From assembly GCA_934454125.1 (NCBI GenBank), contig CAKSFA010000006.1, positions 19,944 to 83,943 of the forward strand: a stretch of 64,000 bases of DNA. The letters run 5' to 3'. A model generated the notes under the pieces. That model was not told where the DNA came from. It searched no databases and worked only from the letters and a program-made list of their open reading frames with translations. Of the stretch, positions 1-8,019 are shown in pieces; the stretch's first letter is position 1; each line of letters opens with the position of its first letter. The translations under genes were made by a program, and so were the position numbers. The DNA comes from an uncultured Eubacteriales bacterium. GTDB lineage: Bacteria > Bacillota > Clostridia > Oscillospirales > Acutalibacteraceae.

Positions 1-188
1 TTTTCAATACCAGCGGTTTGGTGTATAAATCATTGCAGCTAAAAGACAAGCTGCCGCAAATGAGCGAAGATGAGCAATATCGTCTGCTTGCGTCTGACGG
101 CAAATTGGTCAAGCGGCCGCTAATCGTGCAAGGTGAGCTGGTTCTGGTTGGATTTTCACCAGAACAATGGAAGCAGTTAAAAAAGTAA
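1..188 (+). CDS. ArsC/Spx-family thioredoxin-like reductase, C-terminal part
   Basis: The reading frame is open from base 3 and stops at 186-188, so the N-terminus lies outside the window. The 61 visible residues begin with FNTSGLVYKSLQLKDKL and contain the block LLASDGKLVKRPLIV followed by VLVGFSPEQW. This is the C-terminal half typical of the ArsC/Spx/YffB family of small thioredoxin-fold proteins, where the RP motif ahead of the last strands is conserved. The N-terminal CxxC or CxxS site that would separate a redox enzyme from an Spx-type transcription regulator is not visible, so the exact role is open. A hairpin terminator follows directly. Confidence 0.75.
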   Translation, partial: FNTSGLVYKSLQLKDKLPQMSEDEQYRLLASDGKLVKRPLIVQGELVLVGFSPEQWKQLKK

Positions 189-210
189 TTGTCCAAATTT
201 TGCACAGAAA

Positions 211-246
211 AGGAGCAGATGACGAAAAAATCTGCTTCTTTTTTTC
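211..246 (+). terminator. Rho-independent terminator after the ArsC/Spx-like gene
   Basis: A 7-bp stem (agcagat at 214-220, atctgct at 230-236) is followed by a T-rich run. Confidence 0.7.
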
Positions 247-375
247 GTACAATTTGTAAAAAATTTCACAAGCAGATCAAAAACTGCCGATTTTTATTTG
301 ATTTACTGGGTATGATGTGATAATCTAATATGTACCTGTTTTTATGAATACGGATAGAAATTATGGGGGAATTTG

Positions 376-1761
376 ATGGATATCCTTACAAATATCGTTA
401 AAATTATCAATGAATACCTGTGGAACTACGGTCTGTTATTTTTACTTTGTGGCACAGGGCTGTATTTTACCATTCGGTTGCGGTTTATCCAGGTGCGCAA
501 GTTTGGTCGGGGCTTTAAAATGGCATTTGGCGGTTTATTTAGAAAAAATAAAGAAGCAGCAGATGCCGGCGGTATGACGCCGTTTCAGTCTTTGGCCACA
601 GCCATTGCTGCTCAGGTGGGCACAGGTAATCTCATCGGTGCGGCCGGCGCATTGATTGCCGGCGGTCCCGGCGCAATTTTCTGGATGTGGGTCAGTGCCT
701 TTTTGGGTATGGCCACCGTTTATGTTGAAGCAACACTGGCGCAAAAATTCAAAACAACCAAAGATGGTCTGGTTGTTGGCGGTCCGCGTTATTATATTAT
801 GGGGGCGTTTCGCGGCAAATTTGGCAAAGTACTTGCTGCGTTATTCTCGGTTTTAATTATTTTGGCGCTGGGATTTATGGGTAATATGGTTCAATCCAAC
901 GCCATCGGAAATTCGTTTCAGTCTGCTTTTCAGATTCCCTCGTGGGCAATGGGCATCGTTGTTGCAGTATTGGCGCTGTTTGTGTTTCTTGGTGGCGTTA
1001 AGCGCATTGCTTCGGTTACTGAAAAAATCGTGCCGTTTATGGCACTTTTATATATGCTTGGTGCCTTGATTGTCATCTTTGCAAACGTTACAAAAGTGCC
1101 GGGCGCCTTCGGTCAGATTTTTGTTGGTGCATTCAATCCGCAGGCAGTTACCGGTGGTGTAATCGGTATCACGATTCAAAAAGCCATGCGCTACGGTGTA
1201 GCTAGAGGTTTATTTTCCAATGAGGCAGGCATGGGTTCTACGCCACATGCGCATGCATTGGCCAAGGTCAAGCATCCATGTGATCAAGGCTTTGTTGCCA
1301 TGATGAGCGTTTTTATTGATACGTTTGTTATTTTAACGCTCACCGCGCTGGTCGTGCTAGTAACAGATGTGCTGCCGCTGGGTTACACCGGCGCATTGGA
1401 TGACAGCAATTTAACGCAGGCGGCATTTTCGTCACTCTTTGGTACAGGTGGCAATATTTTCATTGCAATCTGTATGTTTTTCTTTGCATTTTCAACAATT
1501 ATCGGCTGGTACTTCTTTGGCGCATCCAATGTAAATGCACTGTTTGGCCGCTTGGGTGTGCGCATCTATGCTGTGATTGTGTGTGGATTTTTGGTCGTTG
1601 GTTCTTTCTTAAAGGTTGATTTGGTCTGGGCATTGACCGATATGTTCAATGGTCTGATGGTGATTCCCAATCTGATTGCTCTGATTGCTCTGGGCAGTTT
1701 GGTTGTCAAATTGAATCGCGATTACGAACGCAACGACCGTTTAAAGCCTCATAAAGATTAA
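376..1761 (+). CDS. Alanine/glycine:sodium (AGCS) symporter
   Basis: A 461-residue polytopic membrane protein of the amino acid carrier / alanine:cation symporter family (AlsT/DagA type), expected to bring in alanine or glycine with Na+. The family signature is visible at about residues 80-105 (GTGNLIGAAGALIAGGPGA, then FWMWVSAFLGM), and a second conserved stretch GLFSNEAGMGSTPHAHA lies at about 280. Length is normal for the family. ATG at 376 is chosen over the in-frame TTG at 373 because a GGGGGA ribosome site at 365-370 has good spacing to it. The gene is flanked by terminators and so appears monocistronic. A diverged paralogue lies at 61361-62734. Substrate is inferred from family only. 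Confidence 0.9.
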   Translation: MDILTNIVKIINEYLWNYGLLFLLCGTGLYFTIRLRFIQVRKFGRGFKMAFGGLFRKNKEAADAGGMTPFQSLATAIAAQVGTGNLIGAAGALIAGGPGAIFWMWVSAFLGMATVYVEATLAQKFKTTKDGLVVGGPRYYIMGAFRGKFGKVLAALFSVLIILALGFMGNMVQSNAIGNSFQSAFQIPSWAMGIVVAVLALFVFLGGVKRIASVTEKIVPFMALLYMLGALIVIFANVTKVPGAFGQIFVGAFNPQAVTGGVIGITIQKAMRYGVARGLFSNEAGMGSTPHAHALAKVKHPCDQGFVAMMSVFIDTFVILTLTALVVLVTDVLPLGYTGALDDSNLTQAAFSSLFGTGGNIFIAICMFFFAFSTIIGWYFFGASNVNALFGRLGVRIYAVIVCGFLVVGSFLKVDLVWALTDMFNGLMVIPNLIALIALGSLVVKLNRDYERNDRLKPHKD

Positions 1762-1763
1762 GT

Positions 1764-1790
1764 AAAAATAGCCTTTTTTGGCTGTTTTTT
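1764..1790 (+). terminator. Terminator after the AGCS symporter gene
   Basis: AAAAATAGCC pairs with GGCTGTTTTT (one G-T pair); the T-run is part of the stem and tail. Confidence 0.7.
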
Positions 1791-1907
1791 CTTTGTAAAG
1801 CAACAAAGAATTTATAAAAATATCGTTTTTCCTCTTTACTTTACTATGATAATGCATTACAATAATACTGTAATTTGAATTGAAAAACAATTTGGGGGAA
1901 AACAGAT

Positions 1908-2732
1908 ATGAAAAAAACCGCGTTGGCAATTTTTGCTTTGATGATGACAGTCATGCTGTCAGTTTTTACCGGTTGTACTGCATCTGATAACACTGGTAGT
2001 GCTGTTTCCGGTGCAGATACTTCTCTGCAGCATGTGCTGGACAAGGGAAGCTTGGTTTTGGGACTGGATGACAGTTTCCCTCCGATGGGCTTTCGCGATG
2101 AAAATAATGAGATTGTTGGCTTTGATATCGATGTTGCCAGAGAAGTGGCAAGCCGTATGGGGGTAGAATTGAAGCTACAACCCATTGAATGGTCCACCAA
2201 AGAGTTGGAACTGAATCTTGGTGCTATCGACTGCATCTGGAACGGTCTGTCCGTTGATGCAGAACGGCAGCAGGTGATGGAGCTTTCTCAGCCGTATATG
2301 ACCAACCGTATGGTGCTGGTTGTATTAAACGATTCGCAATATACAGACCAGGCTTCTCTGGCAGACAAAACCATCGGTGTGCAAAACGGCTCTACGGCTG
2401 AAAAGATTTTATCTGATTCTGAATTTGCGAAAACTATCAAGAACACCGTTGGCTTCAAAGACAATGTAACCGCCTTTATGGAGTTGGAAACCAGAGGTAT
2501 CGATGCCATTTTCATGGACGAAGTAGTAGCCAACTATGCCATCACCTCGCAGAATAAAAACTTCCGCGTACTGGAAGATGGCCTGACGGAAGAAGAATAC
2601 GCGATCGGGTTTAAAAAGGGCAACACAGCATTGAAAGACGAGGTACAAAAGTACATTGATCAAATGAAAGCAGACGGCACCATGGCACAAATCTCAACCA
2701 AATGGTTTGGTAAAGACGTTATCAACCGATAA
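1908..2732 (+). CDS. Polar amino-acid ABC transporter substrate-binding lipoprotein
   Basis: A 274-residue extracellular solute-binding protein of family 3 (polar amino acids, glutamine/cystine type). The N-terminus is a lipoprotein signal: MKK, a hydrophobic stretch, then the lipobox FTGC with Cys23 as predicted lipidation site. The mature part has the usual opening (GSLVLGLDDSFPPMGFRDE) and the closing motif WFGKDV near the C-terminus. A strong GGGGGAA site precedes the ATG. It is followed by a permease and an ATPase gene, giving a complete importer. A hairpin between this gene and the permease would favour higher expression of the binding protein. The exact amino acid cannot be read from sequence. 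Confidence 0.92.
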   Translation: MKKTALAIFALMMTVMLSVFTGCTASDNTGSAVSGADTSLQHVLDKGSLVLGLDDSFPPMGFRDENNEIVGFDIDVAREVASRMGVELKLQPIEWSTKELELNLGAIDCIWNGLSVDAERQQVMELSQPYMTNRMVLVVLNDSQYTDQASLADKTIGVQNGSTAEKILSDSEFAKTIKNTVGFKDNVTAFMELETRGIDAIFMDEVVANYAITSQNKNFRVLEDGLTEEEYAIGFKKGNTALKDEVQKYIDQMKADGTMAQISTKWFGKDVINR

Positions 2733-2758
2733 ATTTGTAAAAACAAAAGCAGTATTGC

Positions 2759-2794
2759 GAAAAAAGGCGCACGGCAAACAGTGCGTCTTTTTTC
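2759..2794 (+). terminator. Hairpin with T-run between binding protein and permease genes
   Basis: AAAAAAGGCGCAC (about 2760-2772) pairs with GTGCGTCTTTTTT (2781-2793). It lies inside an otherwise continuous transporter operon, so it may act as a partial terminator that keeps the binding protein in excess; that role is inferred. Confidence 0.65.
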
Positions 2795-2837
2795 AGGGTA
2801 TGCAGCAGCGCCGGCATGGCAGAAGGAGCAGCACATT

Positions 2838-3488
2838 ATGAATTGGGAACAAATCGGAAATTGGTTTATCATGTTTTTATCCGGCTGCTCCGCCGCTTTA
2901 GAGATTTTTGCTGTCACGCTGGTCTGCGCCATTCCGCTAGGTGTACTGATCTCATTTGGCAAACGCTCAAAATATAAAGCCATTTCATGGCCGGTTTCAC
3001 TGTATATTTCTATTATGCGCGGCACGCCGTTGCTGTTGCAGCTATTCTTTGTTTATTTTGCGCCCAAATATTTGTTCCATATTAATTATGACCGTATGCT
3101 GGCAGTGCTCATTGCATTTGTTCTCAACTATGCGGCCTATTTTGCAGAAATTTTTCGTGGTGGCATGGATTCCATGGAAATCGGGCAGTATGAAGCAGCA
3201 CAGGCGCTGGGTTTTTCTCGTGGACAAACCTTTTTTCAGATCATTCTCCCTCAGGTCATTAAGCGTGTTATTCCCGCAATGGCAAACGAGGTTATCACAT
3301 TGGTCAAAGATACCTCTCTAGCTTACGCTCTCAGTGTAGAAGAGCTATTCTTCATGGCAAGTAAGCAGTCGAATGCCGTTGGCGTCATTACGCCGTTGAT
3401 CATTGCCGGTATTTACTATTATTTCTTCAATTTACTGCTGTCTGTTCTGTTCCGCTTTCTTGAAAAGAAACTGAACTACTATCGCTAA
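2838..3488 (+). CDS. Polar amino-acid ABC transporter permease
   Basis: A 216-residue inner-membrane permease of the HisM/GlnP type. The BPD-transport motif is visible at about residues 114-155, including YFAEIFRGGMDSMEIGQYEA and AAQALGFSRGQTF, which contacts the ATPase, and the protein has about five hydrophobic segments. ATG at 2838 follows AAGGAG at 2823-2828; a longer reading frame from 2781 would run through the upstream hairpin and lacks a ribosome site. It works with the upstream lipoprotein and the downstream ATPase; a single permease gene implies a homodimeric channel. Confidence 0.92.
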   Translation: MNWEQIGNWFIMFLSGCSAALEIFAVTLVCAIPLGVLISFGKRSKYKAISWPVSLYISIMRGTPLLLQLFFVYFAPKYLFHINYDRMLAVLIAFVLNYAAYFAEIFRGGMDSMEIGQYEAAQALGFSRGQTFFQIILPQVIKRVIPAMANEVITLVKDTSLAYALSVEELFFMASKQSNAVGVITPLIIAGIYYYFFNLLLSVLFRFLEKKLNYYR

Positions 3489-3503
3489 AGGGGGGCGCGC
3501 ACT

Positions 3504-4283
3504 ATGACAATGCTTGAGGTACGCAATCTTTCCAAAACCTTCAAAGATACGCAGGTGCTGCGTGATATTTCTCTGTCTGTGCAGCAGGGAGAGGTCGTGG
3601 CTGTTATTGGTCCCTCCGGTTCGGGCAAATCAACACTGCTGCGCTGCTTAAACCAATTTGAGCATATTACAAGCGGCACAGTATCCATCTGTGGGGATGA
3701 AATGATCGTTGCACAGGGCAAAAATGGTGTGGTTTATGCACCAAAGCCGGTGCTTAAAAAAATCCGTCTCCATGTGGGTATGGTGTTCCAAAGCTTTCAT
3801 TTGTTCCCGCACCTTACCGTACTGAAAAATATCACACAAGCGCCTATTTCGGTGCTTAAACAATCAAAACAACAGGCGCTGCAAGAAGCGCGTGCCCTGC
3901 TGCAAAAAGTTGGGCTTGCTGAAAAAGAAAATGCTTACCCGTGTGAGCTTTCCGGCGGGCAGCAGCAGCGTGTCTCCATTGCCCGCGCACTGGCAATGAA
4001 TCCCAAAATTCTGTTTTTTGATGAACCAACCTCCGCGCTTGACCCCGAACTCACCGGCGAAATTTTAAAAATTATGCAACAGCTTGCCAAAGAGGGCAGA
4101 ACGATGGTCATCGTCACGCATGAAATGGCATTTGCTCGCGATGTAGCCGACCGCATAATTTTTATGGACGGCGGTTATATTGTGGAAGAAGGCAAACCGG
4201 AAGACGTCATCAACAACCCGCAAAAAGAGCGCACCAAAGCATTTTTGGAGCGTTTTACAGGGCTACGAACCACCTTTGAATAG
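3504..4283 (+). CDS. Polar amino-acid ABC transporter ATP-binding protein
   Basis: A 259-residue ABC ATPase of the GlnQ/HisP/TcyC class. Walker A is GPSGSGKST (about residues 36-44), the signature is LSGGQQQR, Walker B is ILFFDEPTSALD, and the switch histidine is in IVTHEM. It starts at ATG 3504, 15 nt after the permease stop, behind a G-rich ribosome site. It is the last gene of the three-gene importer operon and is followed by a terminator. A short extra segment between Walker A and the Q-loop (about residues 72-90) is slightly longer than in B. subtilis GlnQ. Confidence 0.93.
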   Translation: MTMLEVRNLSKTFKDTQVLRDISLSVQQGEVVAVIGPSGSGKSTLLRCLNQFEHITSGTVSICGDEMIVAQGKNGVVYAPKPVLKKIRLHVGMVFQSFHLFPHLTVLKNITQAPISVLKQSKQQALQEARALLQKVGLAEKENAYPCELSGGQQQRVSIARALAMNPKILFFDEPTSALDPELTGEILKIMQQLAKEGRTMVIVTHEMAFARDVADRIIFMDGGYIVEEGKPEDVINNPQKERTKAFLERFTGLRTTFE

Positions 4284-4292
4284 ATGAATCAC

Positions 4293-4320
4293 AGGCAGAT
4301 GTACACTGCCTTTTTCTTTT
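4293..4320 (+). terminator. Terminator of the amino-acid ABC transporter operon
   Basis: AGGCAG (4293-4298) pairs with CTGCCT (4306-4311), followed by TTTTCTTTTT. Confidence 0.65.
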
Positions 4321-4328
4321 TGGAAAAA

Positions 4329-4357
4329 TTGCGTCACATTGGCTTTTGTGTTATAAT
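4329..4357 (+). promoter_or_regulatory. Predicted sigma-A promoter of carbamate kinase gene
   Basis: TTGCGT at 4329-4334, a 17-nt spacer and a perfect TATAAT at 4352-4357; the gene starts 35 nt downstream. Confidence 0.7.
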
Positions 4358-4391
4358 CATAACGCATTGATCAAATTGAGGAGAATGAAGC

Positions 4392-5327
4392 GTGAAACGA
4401 ATCGTATTGGCTTTGGGTGGCAACGCGTTAGGTCACACCCCGCAGCAGCAGCTCTGTGCTGTCAAACAAACAGCGCAATCTATTGCAGATCTGGCACAAT
4501 CAGGTTACCAGGTCATTGTCGGGCACGGCAATGGTCCGCAGGTGGGCATGCTTGCCCTTGCAATGGATTTTTCATCTGCACAGGGCTTGCAAACGCCCCA
4601 CATGCCATTTGCCGAGTGCGGTGCTATGTCCCAGGGGTACATCGGGTATCATCTCCAGCAGGCCGTGCAGAATGAGTTGCATGCAAGGGGGCTTTCGCAG
4701 CAGGCAGTCAGCGTCATTACCCAGGTTGTGGTTAATCCAAACGATCCGGCATTTGCAAACCCAGTCAAGCCCATCGGTATGTTTTATACCCAGGTGCAAG
4801 CGCAACGCCTTGCCAAAGAGCACGGCTTCGCGTTTGCAGAAGATGCCGGCCGCGGGTATCGCCGCGTCATCGCTTCGCCTGAACCGGTCAAAATTGTTGA
4901 GTTGCCTGTTATTCGCCAGTTGGTTAATCTGCATAATATCGTCATTACAGTGGGCGGCGGCGGTATTCCTGTTACGCAAACACCGGCAGGTTATCAAGGC
5001 ATTGAAGCTGTGATTGATAAAGATAAATCTGCAGCCAAGCTTGCAGTCGATCTACAGGCAGATCTGTTGATGATCGTCACTGCTGTTGAACGAGTCTGCG
5101 TGCATTACCAACAGCCGAATCAGCAGGAGTTGGACTGCATGACCGTGCAGCAGGCACAGGAATTTATTGTGCAAGGGCATTTCGCGCAAGGCAGTATGCT
5201 TCCAAAGGTACAGGCCTGTCTATCTTTTGTAGAACAAAATCCCGGCGGGGTTGCTTATATTACCGCACTTGATCGTGTGCAGCAAGCGCTTGCTGATCAA
5301 ACTGGCACAAAAATCATTGCCTCATAA
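4392..5327 (+). CDS. arcC: Carbamate kinase
   Basis: A 311-residue amino-acid-kinase-fold enzyme that makes ATP and carbamate from ADP and carbamoyl phosphate, the last energy-yielding step of arginine deiminase, agmatine or allantoin breakdown. The start IVLALGGNALG, the GHGNGPQVG nucleotide loop at about residues 44-52 and VGGGGIPV at about 195-202 are characteristic of ArcC. The GTG start at 4392 is preceded by GAGGAG. No arcA, arcB or other partner genes are next to it, so it stands alone here and its source of carbamoyl phosphate is unknown. Length is normal. Confidence 0.92.
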   Translation: MKRIVLALGGNALGHTPQQQLCAVKQTAQSIADLAQSGYQVIVGHGNGPQVGMLALAMDFSSAQGLQTPHMPFAECGAMSQGYIGYHLQQAVQNELHARGLSQQAVSVITQVVVNPNDPAFANPVKPIGMFYTQVQAQRLAKEHGFAFAEDAGRGYRRVIASPEPVKIVELPVIRQLVNLHNIVITVGGGGIPVTQTPAGYQGIEAVIDKDKSAAKLAVDLQADLLMIVTAVERVCVHYQQPNQQELDCMTVQQAQEFIVQGHFAQGSMLPKVQACLSFVEQNPGGVAYITALDRVQQALADQTGTKIIAS

Positions 5328-5358
5328 AAAACGGACAAGCACATTCGACAAATATTAG

Positions 5359-5387
5359 GTGACTTTTTACCCGTTTGGTGGTACAAT
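5359..5387 (+). promoter_or_regulatory. Possible promoter of the AI-2E-family gene
   Basis: GTGACT at 5359-5364, a 17-nt spacer and TACAAT at 5382-5387. The -35 match is imperfect. Confidence 0.4.
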
Positions 5388-5426
5388 CAATAAAAACAAC
5401 ACGTTATGCGAAGGGAGGAAGCCATT

Positions 5427-6773
5427 TTGAGATACCGCTGGGATAAAAAATATTTATACTGGGGTATCACGGCCGTAGCAGTTATCATCGTTGCCATGCT
5501 TGCATTTGCAGCCATTTTTCGATTTGATATGCTGTGGGGTATGGTCGGCTTTGTGCTGTCTATTTTCACGCCGGTGCTGTATGGTTTTGCCTTTGCGTTT
5601 ATTCTAAATCCGGTCGTTAAAAACCTGAACAAATTGTTTATGAAAACGGTGTTCAAAAAAGCGCAGTACCGGCGCCGTGCAGAAAAAATTTCCCGCGCGC
5701 TCAGCATTGTAATCTCTATTTTGCTGCTCTTTATCGTAATTACTGTCTTTTCGCTCATGCTGTTCCCACAGCTGGTTACGAATATCATGGGCTTTTACAA
5801 CAATTTTGAGGGCTATTATACCAATTTCACCGGCTGGCTCGACGGTATCGTCAAGCAAGATAGCCAATCCGGCGAGTTTTTCCTGCAAGCCATTGAGCAA
5901 TCCAAGCAAATGCTACAAAACTGGATGACCACCGACCTGGTGCCTCAGCTGCAAAATCTTGCTACAAATATGCTCTCCGGTTTGTGGAATGTCTTTATGG
6001 TGCTCAAAGATGTCATTATTGGCCTTATCATCGCCATCTATTTTCTTTTCAGCAAAGAAAAATTCTGTGCGCAGTGCAAAAAGTTGGCCTATGCTATTTT
6101 GCCTCGTCGCCGCGCAGATAGTCTCATCCGCAACACGCGAGAGACCAGCACGGTATTTGGCAGCTTCATTACCGGCCAGATTATCGATGCACTCATCGTT
6201 GGTGTGCTGTGCTTTATTGGTATGTCCATTCTGCGTTTGCCATATCCCCCTATGATCAGCGTCATCGTTGCAATCACCAATGTCATTCCATTTTTTGGCC
6301 CTTACATTGGCGCCATTCCCAGTGCGATTTTGATTCTTCTGGTTGATCCGCTGCAAGCAGTCTATTTCGTTATTTTTATCATCATTCTGCAACAGATTGA
6401 TGGTAATGTCATCTGCCCGCGTATTTTGGGCGGCACCATCGGACTAAATGGCTTTTGGATCATTTTTTCCATCGTAGTATTTGGTGCCCTGTTCGGTATG
6501 GTTGGTCTGATTATCGGTGTTCCCGCCTTTGCTATGCTATATACCTGGCTCAAACGTTGGGTTGCCCGCCGATTGAGTCGCCGCAACTTGCCACAGGATA
6601 CATTATCCTACAGTATTCCGGGTGAATACCGCGAGCTCACTGAGCAAGAACAAGCACAGCTTGAAACGGTAAGGCAAGAACTAGCCGAAGAAGCGGCAAA
6701 AAAAGCAGCCAAAAAAGACTTAATCGCTCGCATGGTGCAAACCCTGAAAAACCGCACCAAATCGAAAAAATAA
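5427..6773 (+). CDS. AI-2E family transporter (UPF0118 membrane protein)
   Basis: A 448-residue polytopic membrane protein of the AI-2E/YdbI/UPF0118 family, a group with members reported as quorum-signal exporters or sodium/proton antiporters. It has two N-terminal membrane segments, a soluble middle section (about residues 110-190), and the conserved late block with FITGQIIDALIVG, then PYPPMISVIVAITNVIPFFG, then NVICPRILG. The TTG at 5427 is chosen as start because GGGAGG at 5413-5418 has 8-nt spacing to it; the in-frame ATG at 5406 would place this site inside the gene. The C-terminal 60 residues are charged, Ala/Lys/Glu-rich and cytoplasmic. Substrate unknown. Confidence 0.85.
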   Translation: MRYRWDKKYLYWGITAVAVIIVAMLAFAAIFRFDMLWGMVGFVLSIFTPVLYGFAFAFILNPVVKNLNKLFMKTVFKKAQYRRRAEKISRALSIVISILLLFIVITVFSLMLFPQLVTNIMGFYNNFEGYYTNFTGWLDGIVKQDSQSGEFFLQAIEQSKQMLQNWMTTDLVPQLQNLATNMLSGLWNVFMVLKDVIIGLIIAIYFLFSKEKFCAQCKKLAYAILPRRRADSLIRNTRETSTVFGSFITGQIIDALIVGVLCFIGMSILRLPYPPMISVIVAITNVIPFFGPYIGAIPSAILILLVDPLQAVYFVIFIIILQQIDGNVICPRILGGTIGLNGFWIIFSIVVFGALFGMVGLIIGVPAFAMLYTWLKRWVARRLSRRNLPQDTLSYSIPGEYRELTEQEQAQLETVRQELAEEAAKKAAKKDLIARMVQTLKNRTKSKK

Positions 6774-6803
6774 AAACAGGCAGCCCACCGGTTGCCTGTT
6801 TTT
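6772..6803. terminator. Bidirectional terminator between convergent genes
   Basis: AAAAACAGGCA pairs with TGCCTGTTTTT, giving A-runs and T-runs on both sides; it overlaps the ends of both the AI-2E gene and the carboxypeptidase gene. Confidence 0.85.
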
Positions 6804-7866
6804 ATTTGCGCTGTTTTCTGCGTCTATGGGTGCGCACATTGTCCGAGAGTACCAACACGGCAATCATCACCACCATGCTGCAAATCACCAAAAACCATGG
6901 GGAAGACACGATACCATTCAACTTTTCCCACATCTGTTCTCGCTTTACTGCGGGGTATACATTCTGTGCCAACACTGGGCTGCTGTTGCCAAATCCGCCA
7001 AATGCCCAATCATAGAGGTTCTTTGTGTCCAGCATTTCTCCGTGCACAGCCTCAATCGGTGCCCCCAATGCCACGATCAAATAGCGTTCTTCCTGCTTTT
7101 GTGCCGTGGTTACCAGACAATAGCCCGCCTGATCATGGTAGCCCGTCTTGATTCCCCGAATATACGACTCATAATACACCGTCTCGTTTTTGTCCATCAT
7201 TTTATTGGTGGTATACACCGTGCGCGCACCGGCATACAAATTTGTTGGTGGCAGCGTATATTCCGTCTGCGTTACAATTTCCATAAAATACGGCAGTGCC
7301 ATTGCATATTTTGTCATCGTATACAAATCCTGTGCAGTGGTATAATGTCCTTCATTGTGCAGTCCATGCGGGTTAGAAAAACGGGTATTGCGGCAACCAA
7401 GTTCTCGTGCCTTTTCGTTCATTTTTTCTACAAATGTGCTTACACTGCCTTGGCCCACATATTCTGCCAGCACCAGTGCAGCATCATTTCCAGAGGGAAT
7501 CATCATACAGTTGAGCAACTGCAATGCAGTCAGTTCTTCGCCCTGCCGTATGCCCGAAAGTGAGCTGTCCGTTCCCTGCAGCAGCGTAGCCACATTGCTT
7601 CCCGCTGTAATTTTTGTATTTTCCAAATCTGCAATGGCTTCAGCAGCAACAATATACGTCATAATTTTTGTGCAGGAGGCAGGTGCCATGCGCTGCGTCG
7701 CATTTTTTTGATACACTACCTCCTGCGTGTTCAAATCTACCATATACAGTGCCTGCGAGCTGGTTTCAAAATCTACCTGCGCTCCTTTGACCGACGGGCA
7801 GGCAAAGGGCAGTAAAAGCGCCGCTGTAAAAAACGCCGCCAGATACGGTAAAATTTTCTTTGCCAT
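6802..7866 (-). CDS. D-alanyl-D-alanine carboxypeptidase (PBP5/DacF type)
   Basis: A 354-residue low-molecular-weight penicillin-binding protein that trims the terminal D-Ala from peptidoglycan stem peptides outside the membrane. It has an N-terminal signal peptide (about 28 residues), the SxxK motif as PASCTKIMTY, the SxN motif as PSGNDAA and the KTG triad as GIKTGYHDQAGYC. A hydrophobic segment near the C-terminus followed by basic residues (RTHRRRKQRK) provides a membrane anchor rather than the amphipathic helix of PBP5. A GGGGGAA site precedes the ATG. Whether it acts in growth or sporulation cannot be told from this locus. Confidence 0.92.
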   Translation of the reverse strand: MAKKILPYLAAFFTAALLLPFACPSVKGAQVDFETSSQALYMVDLNTQEVVYQKNATQRMAPASCTKIMTYIVAAEAIADLENTKITAGSNVATLLQGTDSSLSGIRQGEELTALQLLNCMMIPSGNDAALVLAEYVGQGSVSTFVEKMNEKARELGCRNTRFSNPHGLHNEGHYTTAQDLYTMTKYAMALPYFMEIVTQTEYTLPPTNLYAGARTVYTTNKMMDKNETVYYESYIRGIKTGYHDQAGYCLVTTAQKQEERYLIVALGAPIEAVHGEMLDTKNLYDWAFGGFGNSSPVLAQNVYPAVKREQMWEKLNGIVSSPWFLVICSMVVMIAVLVLSDNVRTHRRRKQRK

Positions 7867-7908
7867 GTTTGATTCCCCCGTTTCAAGCGCCTATGTATCT
7901 GTTGCCGT

Positions 7909-7936
7909 ATTCTAGCATTGGCGTCTTGCACATCAA
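7909..7936 (-). promoter_or_regulatory. Predicted promoter of the carboxypeptidase gene
   Basis: On the minus strand: TTGATG at 7936-7931, 16-nt spacer, TAGAAT at 7914-7909. Confidence 0.55.
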
Positions 7937-7971
7937 TTATGCAGCAATCTGCAATCTCTGCTCTGCATATG

Positions 7972-8002
7972 AAAAAAATCAGCCGTTTTGGCTGATTTTT
8001 TT
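7972..8002 (-). terminator. Terminator of the calcium ATPase gene
   Basis: A perfect stem AAAAAAATCAGCC / GGCTGATTTTTTT with a 5-nt loop; symmetric, so it could work on both strands. Confidence 0.9.
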
Positions 8003-8019
8003 CTGTTTGCTCAAGCCGG

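Noticed and set aside
198..206. Single DnaA-box match TTTTGCACA (also singles at 10748, 16860 and 63527)
   Set aside because: Isolated matches to a short degenerate motif in AT-rich intergenic DNA are expected by chance.
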